NCBI GenBank assembly: GCA_964526295.1
Contig: CAZGKW010000034.1
Span: 1-45,593, forward strand
Reading direction: 5' to 3'
Length of the DNA: 45,593 nucleotides
DNA from: CAZGKW01 sp964526295
GTDB lineage: Bacteria; Planctomycetota; Phycisphaerae; FEN-1346
The number at the start of each line of letters is the position of its first letter. Within the stretch, counting starts at the first letter, position 1. The position numbers were made by a program, and so were the translations under genes. The notes under the pieces were generated by a model that had not been told where the DNA came from, did not search any database, and worked only from the letters and a program-made list of their open reading frames with translations. This document shows, piece by piece, positions 1 through 9,600 of the stretch.

Positions 1-48
1 GGGCGAACTAATGGAAAGCGCGGCGGGCGAACCAATGGAAAGCGCGGC
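1..48. repeat. Tandem 24-bp direct repeat, two copies
   Basis: Two adjacent 24-base units (1-24 and 25-48) differ at a single base (position 9 against 33, T/C). The first three bases of a third unit (49-51) merge into the palindrome array that follows. The window begins inside this repeat, so more copies may lie to the left. No coding capacity is apparent. Confidence 0.7.
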
Positions 49-220
49 GGGCAGTCTTGCCCGCCGCGAAAGGGACTTCGAAACGCAAGTGACGCGGTGG
101 CCAAGACTGCCCACCGCGCTGGAGTAAGGGGCGCTGGGCACCTCGCGGTGGGCAAGACTGCCCGCCGCGCTACAGCAAGGGGCACCGGGCGCCGCGCGGT
201 GGGCAAGACTGCCCACCGCG
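43..220. repeat. Array of four 26-bp palindromes at about 51-bp period
   Basis: Four near-identical imperfect palindromes lie at 43-68, 93-118, 144-169 and 195-220. Each has arms of the form CGCGGYGGGC / GCCCRCCGCG around a short AAGACT core (the first copy carries the reverse-complement core). Start-to-start distances are 50, 51 and 51 bp. The roughly 25-bp spacers at 119-143 and 170-194 are also related to each other. Each unit could form a strong hairpin in DNA or RNA. This looks like a REP-type intergenic repeat array. It is not a CRISPR, because the repeats are self-complementary and the spacers are not unique. Confidence 0.75.
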
Positions 221-344
221 CTAGAATCGTTGTCGGTTGGCAAGAGTTGACAAAGTAGCCTTAAGCCCGCCCGCGCCCGCCGGGAGACGGCAAATCGGTG
301 CCTTCCGGTGATGGCCTTCCGGGCCGGTGCGGCGGAAAACATCC

Positions 345-372
345 TTGGCGCGCCGCCCCGCCGGCCTAGCAT
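345..372 (+). promoter_or_regulatory. Candidate sigma-70-like promoter for the lipoprotein gene
   Basis: TTGGCG (345-350) is followed after 16 bases by TAGCAT (367-372), which puts a start near 379 and gives a leader of about 60 nt before the ATG at 441. A TTGACA also occurs at 247-252 but has no -10 partner. This call rests on motif spacing only. The rest of 221-440 shows nothing else I can support. Confidence 0.4.
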
Positions 373-440
373 AGGGCTGCGGCGGGCGTCGCCCTCGTCG
401 ACCCGGAGCGATTCACTTGGACCACAGTGGAGGCGGATGG

Positions 441-1682
441 ATGCGACTGGTTTCTCTCGGCCTGGTCCTTGTCATCTGGACGGCCCTGACGGCGGCAGGC
501 TGCTCCATCGGGCCGCAGGTCCTGCGGACGAACCGGGCCGGCTACAACGTGGCCGTCCAACGAAGCGCCAACGAGCAGCTCCTTCTGAACATCGTCCGCC
601 TCAAGTACCGCGAGCCGATGCTGTTCCTCCAGATCGGGTCGATCTCGTCCCACTTCAACTATTCGGCCAGTGCGGCGGTCTCGGGGACGTTCCCGGAGGG
701 GTCGCCGGACACGCACGGGGCCTCCGTCGGGGCCGGCGTCAGCGAGCAGCCCACCATCACCTATACGCCACTCGAAGGCCAAGCCTTCGCCAACCGCATC
801 CTGACCGAGACCGACATGGGGACGTTCACGCTCCTCGTCCGCGGCGGGTGGGACATCGACACGCTGATGCGCCTCATGGTCCAGCAGCTCGGGCCGCTCC
901 GGAACTATCCCTCGGCCTCTGGGCCGGGCGAGGCCCCGACGTCGTACGACCGGTTCATCCAGTTGGCTCGCCTGTGGCGCGAGCGACAGGGGACGGGCGA
1001 CCTGCGGTTTCTCCGCCTGCCCGGCCCGCCCATCGTCATCGTGGGGGACGTTCCTCCCGACCAGGTGAACGTCTCGACCGCCGTCGCCCTCGACTCGGCG
1101 GGTTACGGCCTCCGGCCGGGGGAGGATGGGGCGCTCCAGCTCGAGAAGTCGGGCGCGCCGTCGCTGGCCGTCCAGGTGGCCTACCGCGATGCCGACCAGG
1201 CCGACCGGGCGGACCGCCTGCTGGGCATCCAGCCGGAGCGGAAGGCGGGAGACGAGGGCAAAGTGGTCGAGGTGGTCCGGCTGGTGGCGGCCCACGCCTA
1301 CTTCGCCCGCGACCCGGACGAGAGGGACCCCAACGAGGTGCCCATCCAGCTCCGCTCCTACAGCGACGTGCTCTACTACGTGGCCCAGGGCGTGGCGGTG
1401 CCGGCAGGGCACGAGTCGGCCGGCCTCACGAAAGTCTATCTGGACGAGGCGGGGCGGGCAGTGGGCCGGCGGCAGTTCACACAGGACCTGCTCGACGTCC
1501 GGTGCTCGGCCCTGCCGCCCGCGGGGGCACTCGTGGCCGTGCCCTACCGGGGACACTGGTACTATCTGGCCGATCGGGACGCGGGGTCGAAGGACACCTT
1601 CGCCCTCTTGAGCCTCGTTTTCGCGCTTCAGTCGGAGGAGCGGCCGGCGACGCCGCTGCTGACGCTGCCCGTCTCGGGGTGA
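441..1682 (+). CDS. Putative outer-membrane/periplasmic lipoprotein, unknown function
   Basis: This 413-residue protein has a hydrophobic leader ending in TALTAAGC, so Cys21 is the probable lipidation site. ATG 441 is chosen because GGAGG at 429-433 sits about 7 bases upstream; an earlier in-frame ATG at 417 would put a charged stretch before the signal. After the leader comes an ordinary soluble domain with a motif-like stretch around NEQLLLNIVRLKYREPMLF, a segment I have seen in uncharacterised lipoproteins. I recognise no enzyme motif. It precedes a Tat-type oxidoreductase by 59 bp on the same strand, so the two may be co-transcribed. Function is not assigned. Confidence 0.8.
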   Translation: MRLVSLGLVLVIWTALTAAGCSIGPQVLRTNRAGYNVAVQRSANEQLLLNIVRLKYREPMLFLQIGSISSHFNYSASAAVSGTFPEGSPDTHGASVGAGVSEQPTITYTPLEGQAFANRILTETDMGTFTLLVRGGWDIDTLMRLMVQQLGPLRNYPSASGPGEAPTSYDRFIQLARLWRERQGTGDLRFLRLPGPPIVIVGDVPPDQVNVSTAVALDSAGYGLRPGEDGALQLEKSGAPSLAVQVAYRDADQADRADRLLGIQPERKAGDEGKVVEVVRLVAAHAYFARDPDERDPNEVPIQLRSYSDVLYYVAQGVAVPAGHESAGLTKVYLDEAGRAVGRRQFTQDLLDVRCSALPPAGALVAVPYRGHWYYLADRDAGSKDTFALLSLVFALQSEERPATPLLTLPVSG

Positions 1683-1741
1683 CGGCGCGAGCCGGGCAGG
1701 AAAGTGACGGGCGGCAGCTTCGGAGGCCGCGTGGGAATGCC

Positions 1742-3217
1742 ATGAACCGGCGAGAGTTCGCCAAGGGCGTCGTCGCACTGGGAATCGGAGGTATGACTAT
1801 GGCAAGCCCTCGTGCAGAGGGGCGGACGCGGCGCGGTTCGGACGGACGTCGGGACGCCGACGAGCACTATGAGGAACCGGCCCGGAAGCTGCCCGTCCGC
1901 CGGTTCGACGTCGTCGTCGCCGGGGCGGGGACGGCCGGCGTCATCGCGGCGACGGCCGCCGCGCGACAGGGCGCCCGGACGGTCGTCATCGAGATGAAGG
2001 GCTACCCCGGCGGCATCGCCACCGAAGGCGGCACGGCCCTGCACAGCTTCTACAACCTGTGGAAGGCCTTCCCCGGGGTCGAAAAGCGGCAGGTCGTCCG
2101 CGGCATCCCCCAGGAGCTGATCGACCGGCTCGTCCTCGTCGGGGGCACGAGCGGCCACGCCGAGATGAGCAGGGGCTACGACTACGATTCCGTCTGCACC
2201 GCCATCGACACCGAGCTCTACAAGCTCGTCGCCCTGGAGATGATGGCCGAGGCCGGCGTGACCGTGTGGGTCAACACGCTGCTGGCCGGGGCGATCCGCG
2301 ACGGGTCGCACCTGAAGGGCGTCATCGCCGAGAGCCACGCCGGCCGCGAGGCCGTCTACGCCGACGCCTTCGTCGACTCGACCGGCTACGGCGACCTCTC
2401 GGCCCGGGCCGGGGCCGACTACGACGAGCCGAACGACTACGCCGTCGCCAACAGCATCGGCGTGGCGAACCTGGGCATCGACACCTACCGCGACTTCCTC
2501 GAGGACCGCGGCCGGATCAGCCAGCAGGCCGAGGGCCGCCGAAGCGGCCGAGACGGGCAGGTCGTCCGCGTCCAGGGACGACTGCCCGACGCGATGGCCG
2601 AGGAGGCCCGGCAGATCGGGATGTCAGCCGTCACGACCACCGTCCACGACAACTATCTCATGTTCATCAAGCTGAACTACCGCATGCCCGTCAGCCCCAC
2701 CGATCGCGACGCCCTGGCGAAGGCCGAGCTGGAGCTTCGCCGGCGCCAGGCCCGCGCCGTCGATCTCTTGCGCAAGCACGTGCCCGGCGCCGAGAAGGCC
2801 TTCATCGCCCGCACCAGCCCGTCGGTGTGCATCCGGCGGGGCCGCCGGATCGCGTGCGACTATGACATCACCCACGAAGACGTGGTCCAGGCCCGGCACT
2901 TCGACGACGAAGTCATGGTCTACGGGTTCCACGACTCGGCGCCGCGGCTCCAGGTCGCCGGCGGCGGGACCTACGGCGTGCCGTACCGGGCGCTGCGCGT
3001 CAAGGGCATCGAGAACCTGCTGGCGGCGGGGATGCCCATCACCAGCGATCGCCGGGCCCACATGTCGACGCGGAACACCGTCTGCTGCATGGGCCAGGGC
3101 CAAGCCGCCGGCACCGCCGCGGCGCTCTGTGCGGCGGAGAAGTGCGGCACGCGGGACCTGGCCTACGCCGACCTGCGGAAGGCCCTGGAGGCCGGCGGCG
3201 TGTACTTCGAGGCATAG
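1742..3217 (+). CDS. FAD-dependent oxidoreductase with Tat-type leader
   Basis: This 491-residue protein is an FAD_oxidored-family (PF12831-like) flavoprotein. The N-terminus MNRREFAKG plus a hydrophobic stretch resembles a twin-arginine signal, which suggests export after FAD loading. A dinucleotide-binding GAGTAG lies at residues 61-66, an acidic residue (Glu84) ends the second strand, and YPGGIATEGG follows. The C-terminal AAGMPITSDRRAHMS and MGQGQAAGTAAA segments are typical of the flavin-binding end of this family. The reading frame is open from 308, but the upstream part has the arginine/proline-rich composition of a shadow, and the lipoprotein gene occupies it in another frame. The substrate is unknown; relatives sit in sugar or polyol catabolism loci. 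A second member lies at 25450-27195. Confidence 0.85.
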   Translation: MNRREFAKGVVALGIGGMTMASPRAEGRTRRGSDGRRDADEHYEEPARKLPVRRFDVVVAGAGTAGVIAATAAARQGARTVVIEMKGYPGGIATEGGTALHSFYNLWKAFPGVEKRQVVRGIPQELIDRLVLVGGTSGHAEMSRGYDYDSVCTAIDTELYKLVALEMMAEAGVTVWVNTLLAGAIRDGSHLKGVIAESHAGREAVYADAFVDSTGYGDLSARAGADYDEPNDYAVANSIGVANLGIDTYRDFLEDRGRISQQAEGRRSGRDGQVVRVQGRLPDAMAEEARQIGMSAVTTTVHDNYLMFIKLNYRMPVSPTDRDALAKAELELRRRQARAVDLLRKHVPGAEKAFIARTSPSVCIRRGRRIACDYDITHEDVVQARHFDDEVMVYGFHDSAPRLQVAGGGTYGVPYRALRVKGIENLLAAGMPITSDRRAHMSTRNTVCCMGQGQAAGTAAALCAAEKCGTRDLAYADLRKALEAGGVYFEA

Positions 3218-3239
3218 CGTCGGACCGCCGGGTCCGACG
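3218..3239. terminator. Bidirectional hairpin between convergent genes
   Basis: A perfect 8-bp stem (CGTCGGAC / GTCCGACG) with a 6-base loop starts immediately after the stop codon of the FAD oxidoreductase and 12 bases from the stop of the convergent redoxin gene. There is no U-tract on either strand, like other putative terminators in this window. Confidence 0.55.
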
Positions 3240-3251
3240 GAGCGAGCCGCT

Positions 3252-5516
3252 CTATTGCTCGTCGCCCGGCTCGGCGGCGGGCCCCTCCGGCTCGATCTCC
3301 TTCTCGATCCACCGCAGGAGGCGGCTGCCGGGGAGCTCCGCGTCGGCCGCCCAGCCGATGATCGAGCCGTCCTGCCGCACGGCCCAGGTCGAGGGGCACC
3401 ACCGGATGTGATACCGCCGGGCGGTCGGGTCGTCGAACCCCTGGCCGGAGAAGGTGTGCAGCCAGTTCAACTTGTGCTCCCGGATGTAGTCGCGGACGCG
3501 GTCCCGGTCGCGGTCGAGGTTGATGCCGACGACGATCAGGTTCTTCTCCGGGTCCGACTCCCATCCCTCGTAGGGCCACAGCCAATGGCTCCCGGGGCGG
3601 GCGGGGCCATTCATCCGCCAGAAGTGGACGACCACGATGTTGCCGAGCAGGTCGTCGGGCAGCGCCAGCGCGGAGCCGTCGAGCTTCGTAAGCGTCGCGC
3701 GGAAAGGCTCGCCCTCGCTCCGGCGGCTGCCCATGCGGTCGAGGAAGGCATCGGCCATCCGGTCGTCGCCGCGGCGGGCCTGGAGGGCCTCCTCGCATGC
3801 CCGCCGGGCGCCGGCGCTGCCCGCTTCCAGGGCGAGCGTGTGCGCCAGAATGGAGGCGGGCGTCTCGGCCGGCGTCCCGGCATACCGCTGGGCGAAACCG
3901 AGGATGCGGGCGGACTCTTCCGCCACGGGGCTGCCGTCGGCGAACAGCTCGTGACGCACGAGGACGAAGTCCGCCAGGGCCTGCCACGGTGCCGGGGGCT
4001 TGTCCCCGCCGGCCGCAGGCGGCGGGTTTGGGTCCGACGGCAGACGCCGGGCCAGGCCAACGGCCCGCTCCTCCATCGCCCGGTCGTCCAGAGCGAGCAC
4101 CAGCCACTTCGCCGCCACGATCATCCGGTTGCGGACCGTCGCCAGGTCGGGCGAGTCAGCGAACGCCTTCTCGATTTCCTCGCCCGTCGCCAGGGCCTCG
4201 CGGTACCGGCGGACCTTCTCGTCCCGGTCGATGGCCTGGGGCGGCGGCGTGACGAGGAGGCTGCGCATCGCGTCGAGCCGGTCCTGTGGCACGCGTGTGC
4301 CGGGCCCGGCCGCCTCGCGTACCAGCACAGGGGATGCGGCCAGGAACTCGCCCGATCGGTAGTACCGCAGATCGGCCCGGAACGACTCGTCCTCCAGGAC
4401 CCAGCTCCGGATGCCGTTCCTGGCCCGGCCCATCTCCCACTTGCCCGCCCCGGGCTTCTCGATCCAGATGACGCGGCCGTCGCGATCGACGGTCCAGTGT
4501 GACGGGATGCGGGGCACGCCGTACTGCTGGACGACGCCGCCGGTCGCGCCCTCGCCGCTCCAAATGTGGATCCAGGGCAGCTCGTGGTCGCGGACGTATT
4601 GCTCGACCTTGCGGCGGGACCGGTCGAGATTGACGCCGACGATCTCGAGCCCGTTCGCGCGGAACTCGGCGTAGACCTCCTTCTTCCAGGCCATGTCGCC
4701 GAGGATGTCGCTTGTCTCGATGGTCCAGAAGTGGAGCAGGACGACCTGGCCGAGCAGGTCGCGCGGCAGGCGGAGCTCGCCACCGTGGAGCCGAGGCAGG
4801 CGGGCGACGAACGGATCGCCCTGGTGCTCCTGCTTGCCCGACTGCGACGCCATGAACTCCGCCACGCCGGGCTCGTTCTGGTAGGAGCGGAGGCGGCCGA
4901 AGAGGCCCCGGTACAGCTCCTCCCGGCCGTACTCCATGCACAGGTTCAGGGCGGCCATCAGGGCCCCGGGGGCGGCCGGCGTCTCGTCGTAGCGGGCGAC
5001 GAAGTCCTCGATCGCGCAGCCCTGGGCCTCGGGATCGTCCAGCGAGGCCAGCGCCGCCTGGAGCAGGAGGAGGTCGGCGTGGATCTTCCCCTCGGGCGGG
5101 GCGTCGGAGTCGAGGATCGTCCGGGCCAGGGCGATCAGCCGGTCCTGCCATACCTTGTCGCCCTCGGCGCGGAACAGGGCCCGCATGGTGTGCAGCTTCA
5201 GGTTCCGGGCGACGTAGAGGTTCGGCGCCTCGGGGTACGTCCGCTCGATCTCGGCCACGCGCCGGAGGATGCCGTGGTAGACTCGGAGCTTCACTCGCAC
5301 GGGGGCGTCGGCGTCGGGCGGGACCCAACCCGAGGTCAGGCCCTGAAGGACCTCCTGGGGGATCGGGGCGGGCTCAGGCCCCGGCGGCGCCTCTTCCGGC
5401 ACCCCGACGGGCGGCGCGTGGGGCGCGTCGGCTGCCCGCGTGCCCCCCCACACCAGCACGAGGCCCAAACCGACCACGACGCCCGCGCCTCTCGCGATTC
5501 CTCTCACCTGCCGCAT
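3252..5516 (-). CDS. Exported tandem redoxin (TlpA/AhpC-like) protein lacking CxxC
   Basis: This 754-residue protein has an N-terminal signal or anchor (residues 1-29), then two repeats of helical region plus thioredoxin-fold domain. Redoxin 1 spans about 236-355 and redoxin 2 about 602-725. Both show the TlpA-like pattern: LLG-xVVLLHFW, a mid-domain GVNLDR, and a HWTVDRDG / TWAVRQDG strand. In both, the canonical WCxxC position is replaced (HFWTIET at 262-268; HFWRMNG at 631-637). The only cysteines are at 167, 193, 574 and 707, so classical disulfide exchange seems impossible. GGGAG precedes ATG 5516. It starts 7 bp after the prenyltransferase-fold gene and is the last gene of the VWA operon. 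A structural or binding role in the periplasm is an inference. Confidence 0.8.
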   Translation of the reverse strand: MRQVRGIARGAGVVVGLGLVLVWGGTRAADAPHAPPVGVPEEAPPGPEPAPIPQEVLQGLTSGWVPPDADAPVRVKLRVYHGILRRVAEIERTYPEAPNLYVARNLKLHTMRALFRAEGDKVWQDRLIALARTILDSDAPPEGKIHADLLLLQAALASLDDPEAQGCAIEDFVARYDETPAAPGALMAALNLCMEYGREELYRGLFGRLRSYQNEPGVAEFMASQSGKQEHQGDPFVARLPRLHGGELRLPRDLLGQVVLLHFWTIETSDILGDMAWKKEVYAEFRANGLEIVGVNLDRSRRKVEQYVRDHELPWIHIWSGEGATGGVVQQYGVPRIPSHWTVDRDGRVIWIEKPGAGKWEMGRARNGIRSWVLEDESFRADLRYYRSGEFLAASPVLVREAAGPGTRVPQDRLDAMRSLLVTPPPQAIDRDEKVRRYREALATGEEIEKAFADSPDLATVRNRMIVAAKWLVLALDDRAMEERAVGLARRLPSDPNPPPAAGGDKPPAPWQALADFVLVRHELFADGSPVAEESARILGFAQRYAGTPAETPASILAHTLALEAGSAGARRACEEALQARRGDDRMADAFLDRMGSRRSEGEPFRATLTKLDGSALALPDDLLGNIVVVHFWRMNGPARPGSHWLWPYEGWESDPEKNLIVVGINLDRDRDRVRDYIREHKLNWLHTFSGQGFDDPTARRYHIRWCPSTWAVRQDGSIIGWAADAELPGSRLLRWIEKEIEPEGPAAEPGDEQ

Positions 5517-5523
5517 GGCTCCC

Positions 5524-6579
5524 TCACCGCTGGTACGCCGGCACGAACCCTTTCGGCAGGCCCAGGGCGATCAGGCCGACCGACGTGCTGTACTCCAGGC
5601 CCCCGCTGTGCCCCCGGTGGGGCCAGCTCCCGTCGGGGTCCTGCGAGGCGAGGAGCTGCTGCCGCACCTTCGGGTACCAGCCGTCGAAGTTCTCGTCGCC
5701 GCTCATATACATGGCGATTCCGGTGTAGTACAGGCCGTAGAGCGGGTGGGCCCCGTAGGGGTTGCGGGAGGCGAAGACCGTGTCCCGCAGGTACGCCATC
5801 GCCCCGCGGACCTCCGGCGCGTCGTGCTCGCCGATCATCATGAACGAGACGACCGCCGCGGCGCTTCGGGCCACGGCGGGCCGGCCCCGGCCCGGCATGT
5901 AGGTGAACCCGCCGGTGGTCTCCTCGCGGCACATGCGGATGTATCGCTTCGCCCGGTCGACCGTGGAGTTGGGAACGAGGATGCCCGCCTGCCGGGCCGA
6001 CGCCAGGGCCACGAGCTGCATCGCCGTCACCGACACGTCCGCCCCGCTGGGATACGGGTCGTACCGCCACCCGCCGGCGATGCTCTGCGACCGGAGGATG
6101 ACCTGGACGGCCTTCTTGAGGGCCTCGCGGACCTCGTCGTCCCGGCTCGTCTGGCCCCACACCTCCGACAGGGCCAGCGTCGCCAGGCCGTGGGCGTACA
6201 TATTCGTGCCCATGTACCCGGCCATGCCTTGGCGGCCCTCCTTCAGGAGGCAATCGACCGCGCTTTCGAGGCAGCTCCCGTAGGGCTCCTCGCCGGGGAA
6301 GTAACCGCCGACCATGAAAGCGATCGTGCAGAAAGCCGTCATGGCGATGCGGTTCTCGCGGCCCCAGCTCCCGTCCTCGTTCTGGACCCGCTCGAGGAAC
6401 CGGAGGCCCTTCTCGATGGCCGCGTCGGCCTGGCGGTCGGTCTCGCCCGACAGGGCGAGGGGCTCGGGCCGGACCGGCGCCTCCTGCCCGGCCGCCCCGC
6501 CGCCCGACCCCAGAAACGCCACGGCCAGCACCGCCGCTGCCGCCGCGGCGTGCCGACGCGTTCGCCGCGTCCTACGCAT
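5524..6579 (-). CDS. Secreted prenyltransferase/squalene-cyclase-fold repeat protein
   Basis: This 351-residue protein has an arginine-rich N-region and an alanine-rich signal peptide ending near AAGQEA. It is followed by alpha-toroid repeats with QW-like motifs: QNEDGSWG, SIAGGWRY and QDPDGSWP. It is far shorter than squalene-hopene cyclases (about 630 residues) and lacks the DxDD acid motif, so I do not call it a terpene cyclase. It more likely belongs to the planctomycete family usually annotated as prenyltransferase/squalene oxidase repeat proteins. The start at 6579 is favoured by GGAGAGG 5 bases upstream; the frame extends to 6720 but without leader-like sequence. It lies 23 bp downstream of the 1,492-residue protein gene and 7 bp upstream of the redoxin gene, so all are probably one transcript. 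Confidence 0.8.
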   Translation of the reverse strand: MRRTRRTRRHAAAAAAVLAVAFLGSGGGAAGQEAPVRPEPLALSGETDRQADAAIEKGLRFLERVQNEDGSWGRENRIAMTAFCTIAFMVGGYFPGEEPYGSCLESAVDCLLKEGRQGMAGYMGTNMYAHGLATLALSEVWGQTSRDDEVREALKKAVQVILRSQSIAGGWRYDPYPSGADVSVTAMQLVALASARQAGILVPNSTVDRAKRYIRMCREETTGGFTYMPGRGRPAVARSAAAVVSFMMIGEHDAPEVRGAMAYLRDTVFASRNPYGAHPLYGLYYTGIAMYMSGDENFDGWYPKVRQQLLASQDPDGSWPHRGHSGGLEYSTSVGLIALGLPKGFVPAYQR

Positions 6580-6602
6580 CGCACCTCTCCTTGTGCTTCC
6601 GG

Positions 6603-9600
6603 CTACTCCTGCGACAGGATCCGGTAGTATCGCATCAGGACTTCGCGATACTCGAGCGGCAGCTCCCGAATGAAGTTCTCGTTCAGGGCCTTCCGCTCCC
6701 GCTCGGCCAGCGGCTCCCACTCGGCCCGGTCGCGCCGCACGGCCTCGCCGCGAGGCACCGACTTGATGAACGTCCGCCAGCTCCCCCCGTCGAACACGCC
6801 CAGGTTCGGCTCGACGTGCGTCGTCGGGCCCTGGACGCCGGCGTCGGTGAACTCGTCGCTCGTCTCGATCGTGTAGGCCTGCGACAGCACGGCCGCGAAC
6901 CCCATTCGCAGGGCCTTCTCGGCCTCCCGCTCGTGCTCGGTCGCCTCGTCCCGGCGCACCCGCTGGAGGGCCGGCGCCGCGGCGTCCATCTCCTTGACGG
7001 CCACCTTCAGGTACGGGTAGACCACCTCGTGGTGCGTCAGGGAGAAGACCTCCCCCGTGCGGCGCCTGAGGTCGATCTGCTCGGCGGCCAGACGGTCGAA
7101 GTCCCGCTCCGGCAGAGCTCGCGTCCGCTGCCGCAGCTCGTTCTCCTCGGTGGCCAGCAGCAGCAGCCGGGTCAGCAGGTCCAGCATCGCCTCGGTCAGC
7201 ATGGGCTCCTGGGCCGCGGCGTCCTCGGCGAACTGGCTCAGCGCTTCGAGGTAGGCGAACACAGCCGCGGCCGCCCGGCGGAGGGCCTGCTCAGCCGCCA
7301 TCTGGTGCCGCACCCCCGCGTCCCGGTCCGGAGCCTTCAGGTCGTCGATGGCGGCAGCCATCTCGCGGGCCGCCTCCGCGTAGTGCGACTGGGCGACCGG
7401 CATGAGTTGAGCGAACGTTTCGGCCTCGGCCCGCAGGACGTCCTGCTCGCCGGCGAGATAGTCGAACGTTGCCGGTTCGGCGGCCTGGGTCTGCTTGCGG
7501 AGCGCGATCTGTCGCTGGAGCAGGCTGACTGCGCGGACGGCCAGCTCCTCCATCGAGGCCATGATCCGCCGCAGGTACTCCGTCTGGCGGATGAGCCGTC
7601 GCGTCACGTCGTCGGCCTCGGCGAGGGCCGCTTGGGCTTTGTCCTGTTCGCCGACGGCGGCGCCCCCGTCGCCTGCCTCGAGCGCCTTCGTGGCCCGGTC
7701 CATGGCGGCGATGGCCTCGTCGAGCTTCGGGGTGACGGCCCCGCCCTCGGCGACCGACGTCAGGAGGTTCTTGACCTGTCCGGCGGCGCCGGACAGGACT
7801 GACTGCCCGGCAGCGAGGCCGCTCGCGTCGCCGCCCGCTCCTTCGGCACGGCGCTGCGTCTGACGCTTCAGGTCCGTCTGCTCGGCCGCGATGTCAACCG
7901 TGTGGGTCGAGAGTTGCTCCAGGTCGCGGGCGAGCTGGGCGAGCGTCCAGAGCTGCTCCCGGAAGGAGACTTCGCGCCGGGCGGCGTCGATGGCCTCGGC
8001 GACGGCGTCGAGGGTCTTGTCCATCGCGTCCGAGGCCTCGGCTGCGGCGTCGGCCTCCAGGACCGGCGCGGCCGCGCCCATGTGCCGACCCGCCTGCTCC
8101 AGCGGCCGGCCCACCAGCGGCGACCAGCGATTCCCTTCGGGCAGCGAGGCCCGAAGCTCTTCGGCCTCCTTCGCCAGCATCACCTGGAGCCGGGCGAGCG
8201 GCGCGAGGTTCTCGCCCGCGGCGTTGCGCTGCTGGACCTCCTCGAACAGCTCCGTCTGGCGGTCCTCGAGGTCCTGGAGCCGACGCAAGCGGTTTCCCGC
8301 CTCCAGCATCGCCCGGTACGCCCGGTCGGGCCGCTGGATCTCGTCGATCCGCTGCTGGAGGTCGGCGACGGCCGACTCGAGCGCAGCTTCGACGGCGGCC
8401 TGGCGCTCGGCGGCCCGCGCCGGGGCAGCCCCCCGGATCGCTTCCGCGGCAGCGCCCACCGCCGACCGGACGGCCTCAAACGGCTCGTCGAGGCGCAGCG
8501 ACCAGTCGAGCGCGTCCAGAGGACCGAGGACGGTCGCCTGGCGACCGGTCAGCGAGGAGGCCTGAAGGCGAAGGTCCGAGGCGGAGAGCTTCGCGGTCTC
8601 GAACCGCAGGGCCCGCTGCGCTTCGAAGGCACGCCTGAGGAGGTCCCGCCCGCGGATCAGCGTCTCCAGCCGGGCCTCGGGCCGGAGCTTCTCCTGTGCA
8701 ACGTGCATGGCCCTGAGGGCCGCCACCTGGGCGGCGTCGGCCGGCTCGGCCTCACCTCGTTCGATCCCTGCCCCAGCCCGTTCCATCAGGCCGACGGCGT
8801 CGCCGCGGACGATGAGTTTGCGGGCCCGGGCCACGCGAACGGCCGCCAGCGGATTGAACGCCGCGTCCTCGACGGTCTCGACGTCCTCCAGGAGCCGTCC
8901 CAGCCGCCGGGCCAGCTCGCGCTGCCGCTTCGTCCTTTCCACGTTCGAGAGAGGGCCGCTCTGCTCGGGCGCCGGAGCGGGCGCCCGCAGGCTGCGCTGC
9001 TCCTGGATGATCTCCCCGAGCTCGATGGCGAACACCTCGGCCGCCTGGGAGACTCCGGCCTCCAAAAGAAGCCGGCCCATGGCTCGTCCCGAGGCCCGGA
9101 TGTGCTCGGCGGCTCGCCGGAGGTCGGTCTCCGGCGCCTCGGCGTTCATGGCCTTCTGAAGATGCGCCTCGGCGGCGGCCAGGCCCGATTCCGGCGAGTC
9201 GCCCCGGATCGCCGCCAACCGCCCGCCGAGACGCGAGAGGTGCGTGTCCAGATGCTCGCCAAGGCCCGGATTCGAACGGAGGTCCAGAACGAGATGCTCC
9301 ATGCGGGTGACCAGTTCTCCGAGGCGCTGCCGGACCATGCTCTGGCGGGCCGCCTCCAAAGCAATGCCCTGAGGCGTCTCCCCGTCGCCCGCCCGGAGCC
9401 CCGCCACGTGCTCCACGGCCGCGAGCTGCTCCATGTAGAGCGGCCGAAGCTGCCCCAGGTACCGCCGGCGGAGGCCCAGGACGTAGTCGACGTACTCCTC
9501 GGTCGAGACGAACTGGACGCGGCGACTGCCGGAACGGGCCGACTGGGGCCCGTCCTTCGACACACTCAGGACGGCCCCGGGCGTGGTCGAGGGGCCGCCC

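Noticed and set aside
43..220. CRISPR array
   Set aside because: The repeats are palindromic throughout, there are only four, spacers are similar to each other and no cas gene is in the window.
308..1741. Long open frame continuous with the FAD oxidoreductase, suggesting a 969-residue protein
   Set aside because: The upstream part is Arg/Pro-rich in composition, overlaps a well-composed lipoprotein gene in another frame, and a Tat-type N-terminus begins at ATG 1742.
5524..6579. Squalene-hopene or terpene cyclase and a terpenoid gene cluster
   Set aside because: Protein is too short, secreted and lacks DxDD; no prenyl-synthase or desaturase gene is near.
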